A DNA stretch of 64,000 nt from Enoplolaimus lenunculus (taxonomy: Eukaryota > Nematoda > Enoplea > Enoplida > Thoracostomopsidae). The notes under the pieces were generated by a model that saw only the letters and a program-made list of their open reading frames with translations, was not told where the DNA came from and did no database searches. This document shows, piece by piece, positions 48,891-62,085 of this stretch (the stretch's first letter is position 1; the number at the start of each line of letters is the position of its first letter). The stretch lies in assembly GCA_030248215.1 (NCBI GenBank), contig JASANG010002769.1, positions 40,177 to 104,176 on the forward strand. The letters run 5' to 3'. The translations under genes and the position numbers were made by a program.

Positions 48891-49039
48891 GTTAAGCCTG
48901 ACTTTAAAATGTTACAAGAGTGAAACCCTAGCTTGCAACATGCCGTCCAGGTTTACGTCATTCTATGTATCGCGACCTAAGTTGGAGCTTCTAGTGCTAA
49001 GACGTTAGGACACTTGTGTACTTACCACACATTTAAAAA

Positions 49040-49165
49040 TTAAGCTTAGTCTTTAACTTTACGCTAAGGCTCAAGCTTAGGAAATGAGTTTTGCAAACTA
49101 TTAGACTTAGGTCGGGAAAACCTGTTCCGTAACCTATGATTAAGCCTCACCTTAAGCCTAGAGCC
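49040..49165. repeat. Degenerate TTAGGC stretch, left arm
   Basis: Alternating GCTTAG, AGGCTCAAGCTTAGG and CCTAAGCCT words in both orientations just inside the 31-bp array. The mirror copy is at 60,705-60,835. The left minisatellite is therefore bracketed by telomere-like words on both sides, as is the right one. Confidence 0.55.
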
Positions 49166-51367
49166 TGTGGGTGAAAACGTTCAATAGCCAACGTTACCAA
49201 TATTTAGATATTTACGACAGCTGTTCGAATCGAATTTTCAAATATGATTAAATAATTTTTGATTGCACATGTCCCAAATTACTCAAGCTTGACAACGAAT
49301 AACTTTAGTAACGAAGCTCGCATCGGGTCAAAAAAGTTTCGTTTGACGGTGGGAAAAAATGCCACTTTAGCTTGAAGTTTTCAAATTACCCTAACCAAAC
49401 AAATCAGATTACCGTGAGAAAACCAAAACATTACATTACTTAATGGCAGCGCTGTTTTTGATCTCACGTGATTTTCATTTTACTATACGGACAACAACCT
49501 ATAAATCTAAACCAATTAAACAACGGAGCCTAAAAGGAGTACCGAGCAAAGTATCGTCCAACCATCATGTGGATGTTCGGCCACGGGTCCGACATTTGGA
49601 TGGGATCAACAAAACTTTACACAATTTCGCTGAAGTTTGACAAAATTATGGAAGTTTTAAATTTAACATGCAATTTCTAAAAGTGTAGGTAATCTATCAG
49701 TGATTGTCATAATTTCGGCAACAAATGGTGAATCGCTAACGTGCCTCGGCGTAGGCCCTATATATAGTACATACAAGGGATACATACAAATGACATATAT
49801 ACTTCAAACAAAACCTTAAATTTTATGGTGATAAGCACGATGAAGTATATGCATTAGCTCCCAGGATAAATTCTGGCCACCGCTCTGCAATCTAAACATT
49901 AGCAAAATATTTCACTAGCTTAACCTCGCTCGTATGAATCATTTAAATATACATAATCCTCAAAACCCTAAGTCTTAAACGTTTAAGCAATCGGTTTGGA
50001 ATAGATATCGAGAGCAATTGTCATTGATCAAACAGGAAACACAGCACAACGTTTCAATTCCTAAAGGAATAATAAACTCTGCTCGTAGCGATAGAAATAT
50101 TCAACTGGTGTGTATCAGTGACATCATCGATATAAACTGGCAATTTTTTATGGGAAGAATATAAACGTCAATGGACGATTTTCGCAAAAATGTCGCCGAG
50201 GTTATGTTAAAAATAATTTTGATCTCCAGAAACGATAGTTCAATTTGGAAGAATGTGAAAGTGAAAATTGAAAGAAATTGGAGTGAAGTCCACATTTCCA
50301 CCCTTTACCATGTTCGTCGCGTTTCTAGTGAAATATGAGTAGCAATGTTGCCAAATTCAAAAGCTCAATTGAGACACCAGTTCAATAGTATTTACAGGTC
50401 TTTTCATGTTTCAAATCTAAGCTAAAATAAGCTGAAAAATGAAATGTCATCACATTGCATGATTTATCTAGGAAATATGTTGCCAATCATGTTGCTTCAT
50501 TCAAAGGAGTGCTTTAGCTTTCTTTATGTCATACAGTCCACGCTATAAATTAATACTACCAAGAGTGGATGATGTCCACCTTGCAGAAGAGTGTGCAACT
50601 GCTTGGATGTGCATTGCACAAAGTGTACCAGCACGCGTTGCATTTTGCTCGACCCCCCTGATTTGTGAGCGGGGTGGTAGTCACCACTTAACCTACATAG
50701 TAAACATAGGAGTTAAAATATAATCGGAGCGACTTTAGCTAAAATTCAAAATATTGATTCAACGTTTCCCCCCCAAAACTAGGGGGGTAGGCCAACGACG
50801 CAATGCGTGTCGGGTACATTCTTTAATACACAGTATGTACCCAGTTGCACACTCTTGTTATAAAGAGTGATCATCCACTCTTTGTACTACCAATATCTAA
50901 CATTAAGGGTGACTCCAAAGATGATTGGTCGAAGAGTATTTAAACAGGTCTGTCAATTTCGTACTTATCACCATGTTCTGGCAGCTCTTAAGGAGACTAG
51001 TACTTTAAAAGGGTATATTTCATCTGAAATTTTAACAAAGACTGCAAAAGCCCATTCGAACGATTAGAATATAAAACACACAGGACACAACAGTTCCACT
51101 AAGTTTGGTTAATCACTACGCAGTGCACTGGCTGTCAAAAAACTCTTAAGGGATGTTACATATACACTTCCGAAATGAAATCCTGGGCCGATAGTCTCAC
51201 ATGTGTATAACAACTATCATCGGTTAGTAGTAGTAGGTTTTCAAACTCACTAACAATTGCAGATGTTGAACTCAAAATTAGTACAGGAGTAGAGCGAGTA
51301 ATATGCGAAAAGTGTGCTGAATTTCGAGCTTCAGCCTTCACTGGTTCGAAAGTTACAAGACCTATCA

Positions 51368-51588
51368 CACTGCAAAAAAATGGTGAGTCAAATTGACTCT
51401 CTCCGAAATAGGCTTTTCCAGACTAGACAAATAGAGTCAAATTTGACTCCGCCAGAGTCAAATTCGACTCACCGAGCGACTCAGTTAGTCGAATTTGGCC
51501 CTGGCGGAGTCGAATTTTGACTCAGTTTGTGTAGTCCGGAAAAGCCTATTTCGGAGAGAGTCAATTTGACTCACCATGTTTTGCAGTG
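51368..51588. mobile_element. Palindromic MITE with CACTGCAAAA ends, left arm
   Basis: A 221-bp element whose two ends (about 50 bp each) are inverse complements: CACTGCAAAA..ATGGTGAGTCAAATTGACTC at the start and its complement ending GCAGTG. The middle holds repeated GAGTCAAATTTGACTC palindromes, so the whole element can fold into a long hairpin. CACTG termini are known in the CMC group of DNA transposons, but the target duplication (perhaps CA) is too short to confirm this. Confidence 0.8.
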
Positions 51589-52439
51589 CACCTACTGGTG
51601 ATAGGTGCTACACACATTTGAAAATACGGGCCCTGGCTACATCACTACAGCATAAAACTTGCACAGCATTAAATACGCGACGGTTTTTGAGTCTGATACA
51701 CGCAAAAGCTTGAAACTCAAAAATAAATAGTTTTTTTATAAATTTTTGAACGAAATCTATGACTTTTAAATGTTTATATTGAAATTACAAAAATTGGCGA
51801 CAATTACAGCTCGCAATGCACCGTGCTATCCTGTAGATAACACTTTGCTGGATGCAGACGGAAATTAAACTAGCAATCGCTTTTTTGCAAAGTAAAATGT
51901 TATGGAGGAGGCGAAAAGTCTCATAAGGGTGAAAAATAATTGAAATTATTCGAATTATTTTATCAGGTGAGTATCGACAAGGTACCAAATGTATATTCAA
52001 TGTTGTACATTGATTAGTTTTATCATCGTTAACGATTTGCCAATTATACCTTAAAAACTAGGAACGGACACCAATCAAAATTCCTCAATATGACTCAGTA
52101 TTTTATTAATAAATTTGATCGGAGTAAACCGGATATCCGTTTCCGTCATTTCTTCACAAGATTTTACGGAATTTGCGTGACACCTTCATGCGGTTCTATG
52201 ACTTAGATGGCAGTTATGGCTGGAATCATAACGCTTGGTTTTTGGTTTGAGCACCGTCCTCAAACCGCTTGATAATTGCCTTACGTACGTTCGGCAAGCT
52301 CCCGGCCTGTGTTAGCTCCCGCGTAGCGCAGAAAACATGAAAATCAATATTTTTCGGGTGAAAGGGTGGAAAAAAGTATCAGCGCAAACAATTTTAGAGA
52401 GAATAGCCTTATTACGGTATAAGGATTTGGCTATATACG

Positions 52440-53090
52440 AACAAAATAAATTGCCTTATATTCAAGAAATATTGGCTGAAATTTAAGATAATTATGTCCT
52501 GATACACACTCCAGACATTTATGCCTTGAATTCAAGACTTTTTTCTTAAATTTTTTAGAAATATTTGTCTATAATAATTTGTTTTACGAACGATTATGAA
52601 AAATATTTCTGAAATATAAGACAAACATTTGTGAAATATAAGACAAATATGTCTGAAATAAAACACAATGATTTGCCATGGAAGCCGACTCCAAAATTGA
52701 GTGCTAAAGCTGAACCTAATACCGTAATTTTACAACCTAAGATACGTCCAAGACGTAAACTTAGGTTGGGAAGCCTGAATTCAACCCGAAATATGTTTGA
52801 AATTCTATATTTATATACCCGTCTTACAATATAAACGGAGCAACTATTTTACATACATATAAATCAGAAAATTAATTCTTGAATAAAAGACAACTATTTC
52901 TCGAAAGAATGAAATTTCTGTCTTGTAAATTGGCAATAGCAATTGCTTGAACATAAGACATTTATGTTTTAGTCATTTAATAAACAAATTTCAGAGATGT
53001 TTAAGAGTATTAATGTCTGAAATACAAGACATTTGCGTCTTGAAAATTTAAGAAAGTAGAAGTCTTGAATTTTTAAGACAATTTTTTATG
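52440..53090. repeat. AAGACA / TGTCTT word cluster, left arm
   Basis: The words TTCAAGAC, AATATAAGACAAA, TGTCTGAAATA, ATGTCTT and CTTGAAT recur about every 30-60 bases in both orientations. They are concentrated in two blocks around an AAACTTAGGTT segment. The mirror copy is at 56,790-57,440. No coding sequence is visible, and it may be a degraded inverted-repeat element. Confidence 0.45.
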
Positions 53091-54518
53091 TGTACATCTG
53101 TAAAACCAACAAGCCCGTAACCAGCTCACCTTGTTAAGAGGGCTAATCATATTTCAGGAGCGACATTCAACGGCACTGGATGACTTACAAGCAAGGTTGA
53201 AAATTATCTAAGGAGGGCAAAAAATCTTCCAGGGCGTGGTTGAGCCCCTCTGACCCCCTGTGCCTACAAACTCAAAACTCGTAGCTGAATAGTAAAATTT
53301 TTTGAAGCATGAGCACCGACCTACCTATTTGCAATTGTTTTATTGATTTGAAAAAAGTTCCATAAATAACGCAAAAAGCAACAAATCCAAACGTTATAAA
53401 TGATTTGCAAATAAACTACGAAACTGCAAACCGTATTTATTACACAAAAATCATACAGGTGTAGATGAATGTGGCTGAAGGGGTGCATTGCGTTTGATTT
53501 CAGTTTTCATTTCTCGATTTTACCCTTAGTTTGCAATTTTAAATCAAATCCCAGGTTTACAGTAAACATTTTAATTTGCCATACCAATCAAGGTTGCCTT
53601 AATGAAACTGTACTATGCTTACGTTTCTTATACCCAATGTATTGTGCGTTGAAGTTTAATTAGCGCAATATTGTTACGGGTACGATCAACGAGTATCCCT
53701 GCGGACGTATCCGAGATGATACTCTCACGGGTGTTCGTGGCCGTGGATCTGCCAATTAAGCTACTTGTCCAGAGGATGATGGTCCCCCGGCGTGATATCG
53801 GGTTTTGAGAATCACAAAATTCCGATATCGCTCTACGCCTAAGCTCCTATAGAACACCTTGATATGTTGTTGACTCGTACCAACAACAATTGAGTTTTTA
53901 TCCGTGTCGGCCAATTAGGACTGCTAGTTTTATGCTATCTCTCTTGAGTATATCCCGATAAGTGGGTTCAAGAGCGATCTGGTCTTCTGCGTTGGACTTT
54001 TTTAGGGGTTGTTGTATTCTTTGTGGGATGTGGTTGGCGATCCTGCAAAAATTAGACACATGGTCATAGACCTTTTAACGGAAAGGCGGATCGATCCTGG
54101 CCTTTGACTTTAACAAAAATGGTTGCTGATTCGAACCAGCAGCAATGTTCAATCTGGTACCTCTAAAATTTTGGATTAGCCATGGCTCGAGGCCAGGAGT
54201 TCAAAAGTGTTTAAATCGCTCATGGTTCACAACAGAACACGTTTTTGGGGAGTTTTGGTTTATCGTAAATTTCACACAGAGCATACGAAAAAAATATATA
54301 TGAACTTTACCAACAAAAGGTATACCTTAACAGAGTTTTAGAATTAGGGTAATACGTTGTTGAATCTCGCTGAGTTTTGTTAGCACGCAGAATTGCGAGT
54401 AGACTTGCTAATTTATAGCTTAAGACAATAATTGCTGAAAGGAAAAACATTAGGCCAGAGTTAAATTTATCCAAAATTAATTAACTCAAATTTCGTACCC
54501 TTGGATACCTGAACGTGG

Positions 54519-55363
54519 CAAAAACAAGCATCGGGGCCCAGTTAGGGCTATCTCAGTTTCACGAAAAGGAAGTGGAGTACCATATAATTTTGGTTGAAAT
54601 TTGCCTATCGTTGCCGATAACGTGGGTACTAGGTTCACCTATAAAATTTAGAAGTCCTATGCAAATTCTAAAACGTAGGGGGGTATCAACTTTTGGGGCA
54701 TCGTGAAACTGCCATTTAGGCACAATGTAAAAATGACAATAGCTCACAGGAGCGATTAAAAATTTTTACTGGTATTCTTAAGATACCTTCTTACACCCGA
54801 GTATTGGTTGTCAAGAAATGGCAGGAAGGCCAAAACTGCCTCGTGCTAAGCACCAGGATCTATCCAACAAAAGAGCTGAGCGCCTCGCCATTTGAAAATT
54901 TGTGTATACCCTGTGACTAGAGAGAGTTCTGACCAGGCCTCAGGAATTATAAGGAGAGTTAATTTGGACCAATACCTGCACTCGTACTTACAACCGAAAC
55001 TCTGAAGGCACAGCCCTACTAATAACTGACGCTAGACCCATGCAAGGAATACTAAAGAAAAACAGCACAAAACGGCGCCTTTTGACTTCCCCGTGGGGAA
55101 CAGAAATAGTTATCAGGAAATTACTCGTAAAATTTGGACAAGCAACTCGCGCGGCTTTTAGGGTGTACCTAGCAAATTACTGAGCCCGACCAATTTATGC
55201 TGGGGATCCCCTGGAACTGCGCGTAGGCTGGTTATGTTCGGGAAAGGAGAGCCATGGTAACCTTCTTGTCCTTTATGGTTGGGCTCGCCCTTGGTATAAT
55301 GTAGATCGCAAATTAGTGGAACAATTTTCCAGTCCCCAACGGCCCTCCGGTAAGGTGGCTAGT
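54519..55363. other. Asymmetric spacer at the palindrome centre
   Basis: 845 bp between the arms that is not itself self-complementary. The junctions are sharp: the arms share GATACCTGAACGTGG on the left and its complement on the right, then homology stops. No gene, repeat or element end was recognised. A short open frame at 54,515-54,706 has no recognisable features. Confidence 0.7.
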
Positions 55364-58287
55364 CCACGTTCAGGTATCCCAGGGTACGCAATTTGAGTTA
55401 ATTAATTTTGGATAAATTTAACTCTGGCCTAATGTTTTTCCTTTCAGCAATTATTGTCTTAAGCTATAAATTAGCAAGTCTACTCGCAATTCTGCGTGCT
55501 AACAAAACTCAGCGAGATTCAACAACGTATTACCCTAATTCTAAAACTCTGTTAAGGTATACCTTTCGTTGTTAAAGTTCATATATGTTTCTTTTCTATG
55601 CTCTGTGTGAAATTTACGATAAACCAAAACTCCCCAAAAACGTGTTCTGTTGTGAACCATGAGCGATTTAAACACTTTTGAACCCCTGGCCTCGAGCCAT
55701 GGCTAATCCAAAATTTTAGAGGTACCAGATTGAACATTGCTGCTGGTTCGAATCAGCAACCATTTTTGTTAAAGTCAAAGGCCAGGATCGATCCGCCTTT
55801 CCGTTAAAAGGTCTATGACCATGTGTCTAATTTTTGCAGGATCGCCAACCACATCCCACAAAGAATACAACAACCCCTAAAAAAGTCCAACGCAGAAGAC
55901 CAGATCGCTCTTGAACCCACTTATCGGGATATACTCAAGAGAGATAGCATAAAACTAGCAGTCCTAATTGGCCGACACGGATAAAAACTCAATTGTTGTT
56001 GGTACGAGTCAACAACATATCAAGGTGTTCTATAGGAGCTTAGGCGTAGAGCGATATCGGAATTTTGTGATTCTCAAAACCCGATATCACGCCGGGGGAC
56101 CATCATCCTCTGGACAAGTAGCTTAATTGGCAGATCCACGGCCACGAACACCCGTGAGAGTATCATCTCGGATACGTCCGCAGGGATACTCGTTGATCGT
56201 ACCCGTAACAATATTGCGCTAATTAAACTTCAACGCACAATACATTGGGTATAAGAAACGTAAGCATAGTACAGTTTCATTAAGGCAACCTTGATTGGTA
56301 TGGCAAATTAAAATGTTTACTGTAAACCTGGGATTTGATTTAAAATTGCAAACTAAGGGTAAAATCGAGAAATGAAAACTGAAATCAAACGCAATGCACC
56401 CCTTCAGCCACATTCATCTACACCTGTATGATTTTTGTGTAATAAATACGGTTTGCAGTTTCGTAGTTTATTTGCAAATCATTTATAACGTTTGGATTTG
56501 TTGCTTTTTGCGTTATTTATGGAACTTTTTTCAAATCAATAAAACAATTGCAAATAGGTAGGTCGGTGCTCATGCTTCAAAAAATTTTACTATTCAGCTA
56601 CGAGTTTTGAGTTTGTAGGCACAGGGGGTCAGAGGGGCTCAACCACGCCCTGGAAGATTTTTTGCCCTCCTTAGATAATTTTCAACCTTGCTTGTAAGTC
56701 ATCCAGTGCCGTTGAATGTCGCTCCTGAAATATGATTAGCCCTCTTAACAAGGTGAGCTGGTTACGGGCTTGTTGGTTTTACAGATGTACACATAAAAAA
56801 TTGTCTTAAAAATTCAAGACTTCTACTTTCTTAAATTTTCAAGACGCAAATGTCTTGTATTTCAGACATTAATACTCTTAAACATCTCTGAAATTTGTTT
56901 ATTAAATGACTAAAACATAAATGTCTTATGTTCAAGCAATGCTATGCCAATTTACAAGACAGAAATTTCATTCTTTCGAGAAATAGTTGTCTTTTATTCA
57001 AGAATTATTTTCTGATTTATATGTATGTAAAATAGTTGCTCCGTTTATATTGTAAGACGGGTATATAAATATAGAATTTCAAACATATTTCGGGTTGAAT
57101 TCAGGCTTCCAACCTAAGTTTACGTCTTGGACGTATCTTAGGTTGTAAAATTACGGTATTAGGTTCAGCTTTAGCACTCAATTTTGGAGTCGGCTTCCAT
57201 GGCAAATCATTGTGTTTTATTTCAGACATATTTGTCTTATATTTCACAAATGTTTGTCTTATATTTCAGAAATATTTTTCATAATCGTTCGTAAAACAAA
57301 TTATTATAGACAAATATTTCTAAAAAATTTAAGAAAAAAGTCTTGAATTCAAGGCATAAATGTCTGGAGTGTGTATCAGGACATAATTATCTTAAATTTC
57401 AGCCAATATTTCTTGAATATAAGGCAATTTATTTTGTTCGTATATAGCCAAATCCTTATACCGTAATAAGGCTATTCTCTCTAAAATTGTTTGCGCTGAT
57501 ACTTTTTTCCACCCTTTCACCCGAAAAATATTGATTTTCATGTTTTCTGCGCTACGCGGGAGCTAACACAGGCCGGGAGCTTGCCGAACGTACGTAAGGC
57601 AATTATCAAGCGGTTTGAGGACGGTGCTCAAACCAAAAACCAAGCGTTATGATTCCAGCCATAACTGCCATCTAAGTCATAGAACCGCATGAAGGTGTCA
57701 CGCAAATTCCGTAAAATCTTGTGAAGAAATGACGGAAACGGATATCCGGTTTACTCCGATCAAATTTATTAATAAAATACTGAGTCATATTGAGGAATTT
57801 TGATTGGTGTCCGTTCCTAGTTTTTAAGGTATAATTGGCAAATCGTTAACGATGATAAAACTAATCAATGTACAACATTGAATATACATTTGGTACCTTG
57901 TCGATACTCACCTGATAAAATAATTCGAATAATTTCAATTATTTTTCACCCTTATGAGACTTTTCGCCTCCTCCATAACATTTTACTTTGCAAAAAAGCG
58001 ATTGCTAGTTTAATTTCCGTCTGCATCCAGCAAAGTGTTATCTACAGGATAGCACGGTGCATTGCGAGCTGTAATTGTCGCCAATTTTTGTAATTTCAAT
58101 ATAAACATTTAAAAGTCATAGATTTCGTTCAAAAATTTATAAAAAAACTATTTATTTTTGAGTTTCAGCTTTTGCGTGTATCAGACTCAAAAACCGTCGC
58201 GTATTTAATGCTGTGCAAGTTTTATGCTGTAGTGATGTAGCCAGGGCCCGTATTTTCAAATGTGTGTAGCACCTATCACCAGTAGGG

Positions 58288-58506
58288 CACTGCAAAACAT
58301 GGTGAGTCAAATTGACTCTCTCCGAAATAGGCTTTTCCGGACTACACAAACTGAGTCAAAATTCGACTCCGCCAGGGCCAAATTCGACTAACTGAGTCGC
58401 TCGGTGAGTCGAATTTGACTCTGCGGAGTCAAATTTGACTCTATTTGTCTAGTCTGGAAAAGCCTATTTCGGAGAAGTCAATTTGACTCACCATTTTTTT
58501 GCAGTG
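58288..58506. mobile_element. CACTGCAAAA-ended MITE, right arm copy
   Basis: Mirror copy of the element at 51,368-51,588, with the same fold-back structure and a few small deletions. Its presence at the matching place in both arms means it inserted before the inverted duplication. Confidence 0.8.
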
Positions 58507-60704
58507 TGATAGGTCTTGTAACTTTCGAACCAGTGAAGGCTGAAGCTCGAAATTCAGCACACTTTTCGCATATTACTCGCTCTACTCCTGTACTAATTTT
58601 GAGTTCAACATCTGATTGTTAGTGAGTTTGAAAACCTACTACTACTAACCGATGATAGTTGTTATACACATGTGAGACTATCGGCCCAGGATTTCATTTC
58701 GGAAGTGTATATGTAACATCCTTAGAGTTTTTTGACAGCCAGTGCACTGCGTAGTGATTAACCAAACTTAGTGGAACTGTTGTGTCCGTGTGTTTTATAT
58801 TCTAATCGTCGAATGGGCTTTTGCAGTCTTTGTTAAAATTTCAGATGAAATATACCCTTTTAAAGTACTAGTCTCCTTAGAGCTCCAGAACATGGTCATA
58901 AGACGAAATTAACAGACCTGTTTAAATACTCTTCGACCAATCATCTTTGGAGTCACCCTTAATGTTAGATATTGGTAGTACAAAGAGTGGATGATCACTC
59001 TTTATAACAAGAGTGTGCAACTGGGTACATGCTGTGTATTAAAGAATGTACCCGACACGCATTGCGTCGTTGGCCTTCCCCCCTATTTTTCGAGGAAACT
59101 TGAATCAATATTTTGAATTTTAGCTAAAGTCGCTCCGATTATATTTTAACTCCTATGTTTACTATATAGGTTCGGTGGTGACTACCACCCCGCTCACAAG
59201 TCACGGGGGTCAAGCAAAATGCAACACATGCTGGAACCCTTTGTGCAATGTCGCATCCAAGCAGTTGCACGCTCATCTGCAAGGTGGACATTAGTCCACT
59301 TTTGGTAGTATTAATTTATGGCATCAACTGTATAACATAAAGAAAGCTAAAGCACTCCTTAAAATGGAGCAACATGATTCGCAACATATTTCCTCGATAA
59401 ATCATCCAATAAGATAACATTTCATTTTTCAGCTTATTTTAGCTTACATTTGAAACATGGAAAAGACCTATAAATACTATTAAACTGGTGTCTCAATTGT
59501 GCATTTGAATTTCGCAACATTGCTACTCATGATTCACTAAAAACACGACGAACATAGTAAAGGGTGGAAATGCGAACTTCACTCCGATATTTTTCAATTT
59601 TCACTTTCACATTCTTCCGAATTAAACTATCGTTCTGGAGATAAAAATATATTTTTAACATAACCTAGGCGACATTTTAAAAAAAATGATTCATTGACGT
59701 TTATATTTCTTCCCATAAAAAATTGCCAGTTTATATCGATAATGTAACTAATACACACCAGTTGAATATTTCTCCTCGCTACGAGCAGTGTTTATTATTC
59801 CTTTTGCAATTGAAACATTTTGCTGTGTATGTTGGTTGATCAAAGACAATTGCTCTCGAAATATATTCCAAACCAATTGTTTAAACGTTTGAGACTTAGG
59901 GTTTTGAGGATTATGTATATTTAAATAATTAATACAAGGAAATTAAGCTAATGGAATATTTTGTTAATGTTTAGATTGCAGATCGGTGCCAGAATTTATC
60001 CTGGGAGCTAATGCATATGTTTCATCGTGCTTATCACCATGAGATTTAAGGTTTTGTTTGAAGTATATATGTCATTTGTATATATCCCTTGTATGTACTC
60101 TATGTGGGGGGTACGCAAAGGCACTTTAGCGACTCACCATTTGTTGCCGAAATTAAAACAATCACTGATAGATTACCTACACTTCCCAAAATTGCATGTT
60201 AAATTTAAAACTTCCATAATTTTGTCAAACTCTCAGCGAAATTGTGTAAAGTTTTGTTGATCCCATCCAAATGTGGGACCCGTGGCCGAACATCCTCATG
60301 ATGATTTGAATCAATACTTTGATCAGTTGCTCCTTTTAGGCTGCGTTGTTTAATTGGTTTAGATTTATATGTTGTTTTCAGTATCTTAAAATGAAAATCA
60401 CGTGAGATCAAAAACGGCGCTGCCATTAAGTGATGTGATGTTTTGGTTTTCTAGCGGTGATCTGAGTTGTTTGGTTAGGGTAATTTGAAAACTTCAAGCT
60501 AAAGTGGCATTTTTTCCCAGCCGTCAAACAAAAACTTTTTGACCCGATGCTAGCTTCGGTACTAAAGTTATTGGTTGTCAAGCTTGAGTAATTTGGGACA
60601 TGTGCAATCAAAAATTATTTAATCATATTTTGAAAATTCGATTCGAACAGCTGTAGTAAATATCTAAATATAATTAACATTGGCTATTGAACGTTTGCCC
60701 CCAC

Positions 60705-60835
60705 AGGCTCTAGGCTTAAACTGAGGCTTTAATCATGGGTTACGGAACAGGATTTGCCGAGCCTGAATCTAATAGTTTGCAAAACTCATTTCCTAAGCTT
60801 GAGCCTTAGCGTAAAGTTAAAGACTAAGCTTAATT
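60705..60835. repeat. Degenerate TTAGGC stretch, right arm
   Basis: Mirror of 49,040-49,165, with words such as CTAGGCTTAAACTGAGGC and CCTAAGCTTGAGCCTTAGC. It is slightly more decayed than its left partner. Confidence 0.5.
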
Positions 60836-60959
60836 TTTTAATGTGTGGTAAGTACGCAAGTGTCCTAGCGTCTTCGCGCTGGAAGCTCCAACTTAGGTCG
60901 CGATACATAGAATTAAGAAAACCAAGACGGCATGTTGCAAGCTAGGGTTTCGCTCTTGT

Positions 60960-61995
60960 GACCCGTTTAAGAGTAAGGCTGAGCGGACAGCACAGTACAG
61001 GCGGACAACAGCGCGTGAGTTAAAGTACGGTGACAGACAGCACCGTAGGGGTGACAGACGGGGACGGAGGGCGCCATACGGGTGACAGACGTTGACGGAC
61101 GGCGCCATCTCGGTAACAGAACATGACAGACAGCCCCATACGGTAGACAGACGGTGCCGGACGGTGACGGACGGCGCCATACAGTAAACAGACGGTGACG
61201 GAAAGCGCCATGCGGGTAACGGACAGTGACGGACGGCGCAATGCGGGTGACAGACAGTGACGGACAGCGCCATGCGGGTGACGGACGGTGCCGGGGTGAC
61301 GGCGCCATTCAGGTGACAGTGACAGGTGACATACGGGTGACAGACCGTGACGAACAGCGCCATGCGGGTGAGCGGACAGAGACGGACGGGCCATGCCGGG
61401 TGACGGACGGTGACCGCCGGCGCCGCCATCTGACGGACGGTGACGGACGGCGCCTGCGGGTGACGGACGGTGGCGGACGGTGCCGGACGGCGCCATACGG
61501 TGACGGACAGTGACGGAAGGCGCCATACGGGTGGCGGACGGTGGCGGACAGCGCCCTGCGGGTGACGGACGGGGACGAACGGCGCCATGCGGGTAACGGA
61601 CGGTGGCGGACGGCGGGGGACGGGTAACGGACGGTGACGGAAGGCGCCATCGGGGTGACGTGACGGGGACAGAAGGCGCCATACGGGTGACGGACATTAA
61701 CGGCCGCCGCCCTGCGCCTGACGGACGGTGACGGAAGGCGCCATGCGGGTGACGGATGGCGACGGACGGCGCCGTCAGGATGACGAACGCTCACGGAGCG
61801 GCGCGATACGGGTGACGGACGGTGACGGACAGCGCCATGCAGGTGACGGACGGTGGCGGACGGCGCCAGGTACGGGTGACGGACGGTGACGGACGGCGCC
61901 GTGCGGGTGACCGACAGTGACGGACGGCGCCATGTGAGTGACGGACGGTGACGAACGCCGCCATGCGGGTAACGGACGGCAGCCGGACGTCATAA
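60960..61995 (-). repeat. 31-bp minisatellite, degenerate array in right arm
   Basis: The mirror of the left array, about 31-33 units in the opposite orientation. The units are recognisable as GTGACGGACGG(T)GACGGACGGCGCCATGCGG but almost every copy carries its own substitutions and small indels. Common variant words include GACAGAC, GGTGGCGG and GGTAACGG. The majority unit has ATGCGGG where the left complement has ATACGGG. Long open frames on the minus strand (such as 60,893-61,588) are a by-product of the repeat. Confidence 0.9.
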
Positions 61996-62029
61996 AAGGT
62001 ATGGTGGAACCTTTGGGCAAGACATTTTC

Positions 62030-62085
62030 CTAAGCCTCAGCCTGAGACGAAGCCTGAGCTTGCGCCTGCCTAAAAATCTGAGAGG
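62030..62085. repeat. Degenerate TTAGGC stretch outside the right minisatellite
   Basis: CCTAAGCCTCAGCCTGAGACGAAGCCTGAGC-type words, the mirror of 47,770-47,815 with extra C/T changes. Confidence 0.55.

Larger units (their letters stand above)
45900..54518. repeat. Left arm of a giant imperfect palindrome
   Basis: The sequence from about 45,900 to 54,518 is matched, as reverse complement, by 55,364 to the window end. Paired positions add up to about 109,870-109,900 throughout: for example 53,469 with 56,413, 52,000 with 57,878, 51,588 with 58,288, and 46,500 with 63,390. The arm contains, from outside in, exon 1 of the membrane-protein gene, a TTAGGC-like run, the 31-bp minisatellite, unique sequence, a CACTG-ended element and a stretch of AAGACA/TGTCTT words. 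Confidence 0.95.

Noticed and set aside
47803-49008. Three overlapping long open frames (401, 341 and 340 residues) as genes
   Set aside because: They are a direct consequence of a stop-free 31-bp repeat. There is no splice context or conserved domain, and the mirror array is degenerate.
53469-53663. Small gene, because an identical peptide occurs at 56,219-56,413 on the other strand
   Set aside because: Identity is explained by the nearly identical palindrome arms, not by selection on a protein. The peptide has no recognisable domain.
60893-61794. Long minus-strand open frames in the right arm
   Set aside because: Same explanation: a degenerate copy of the 31-bp minisatellite.
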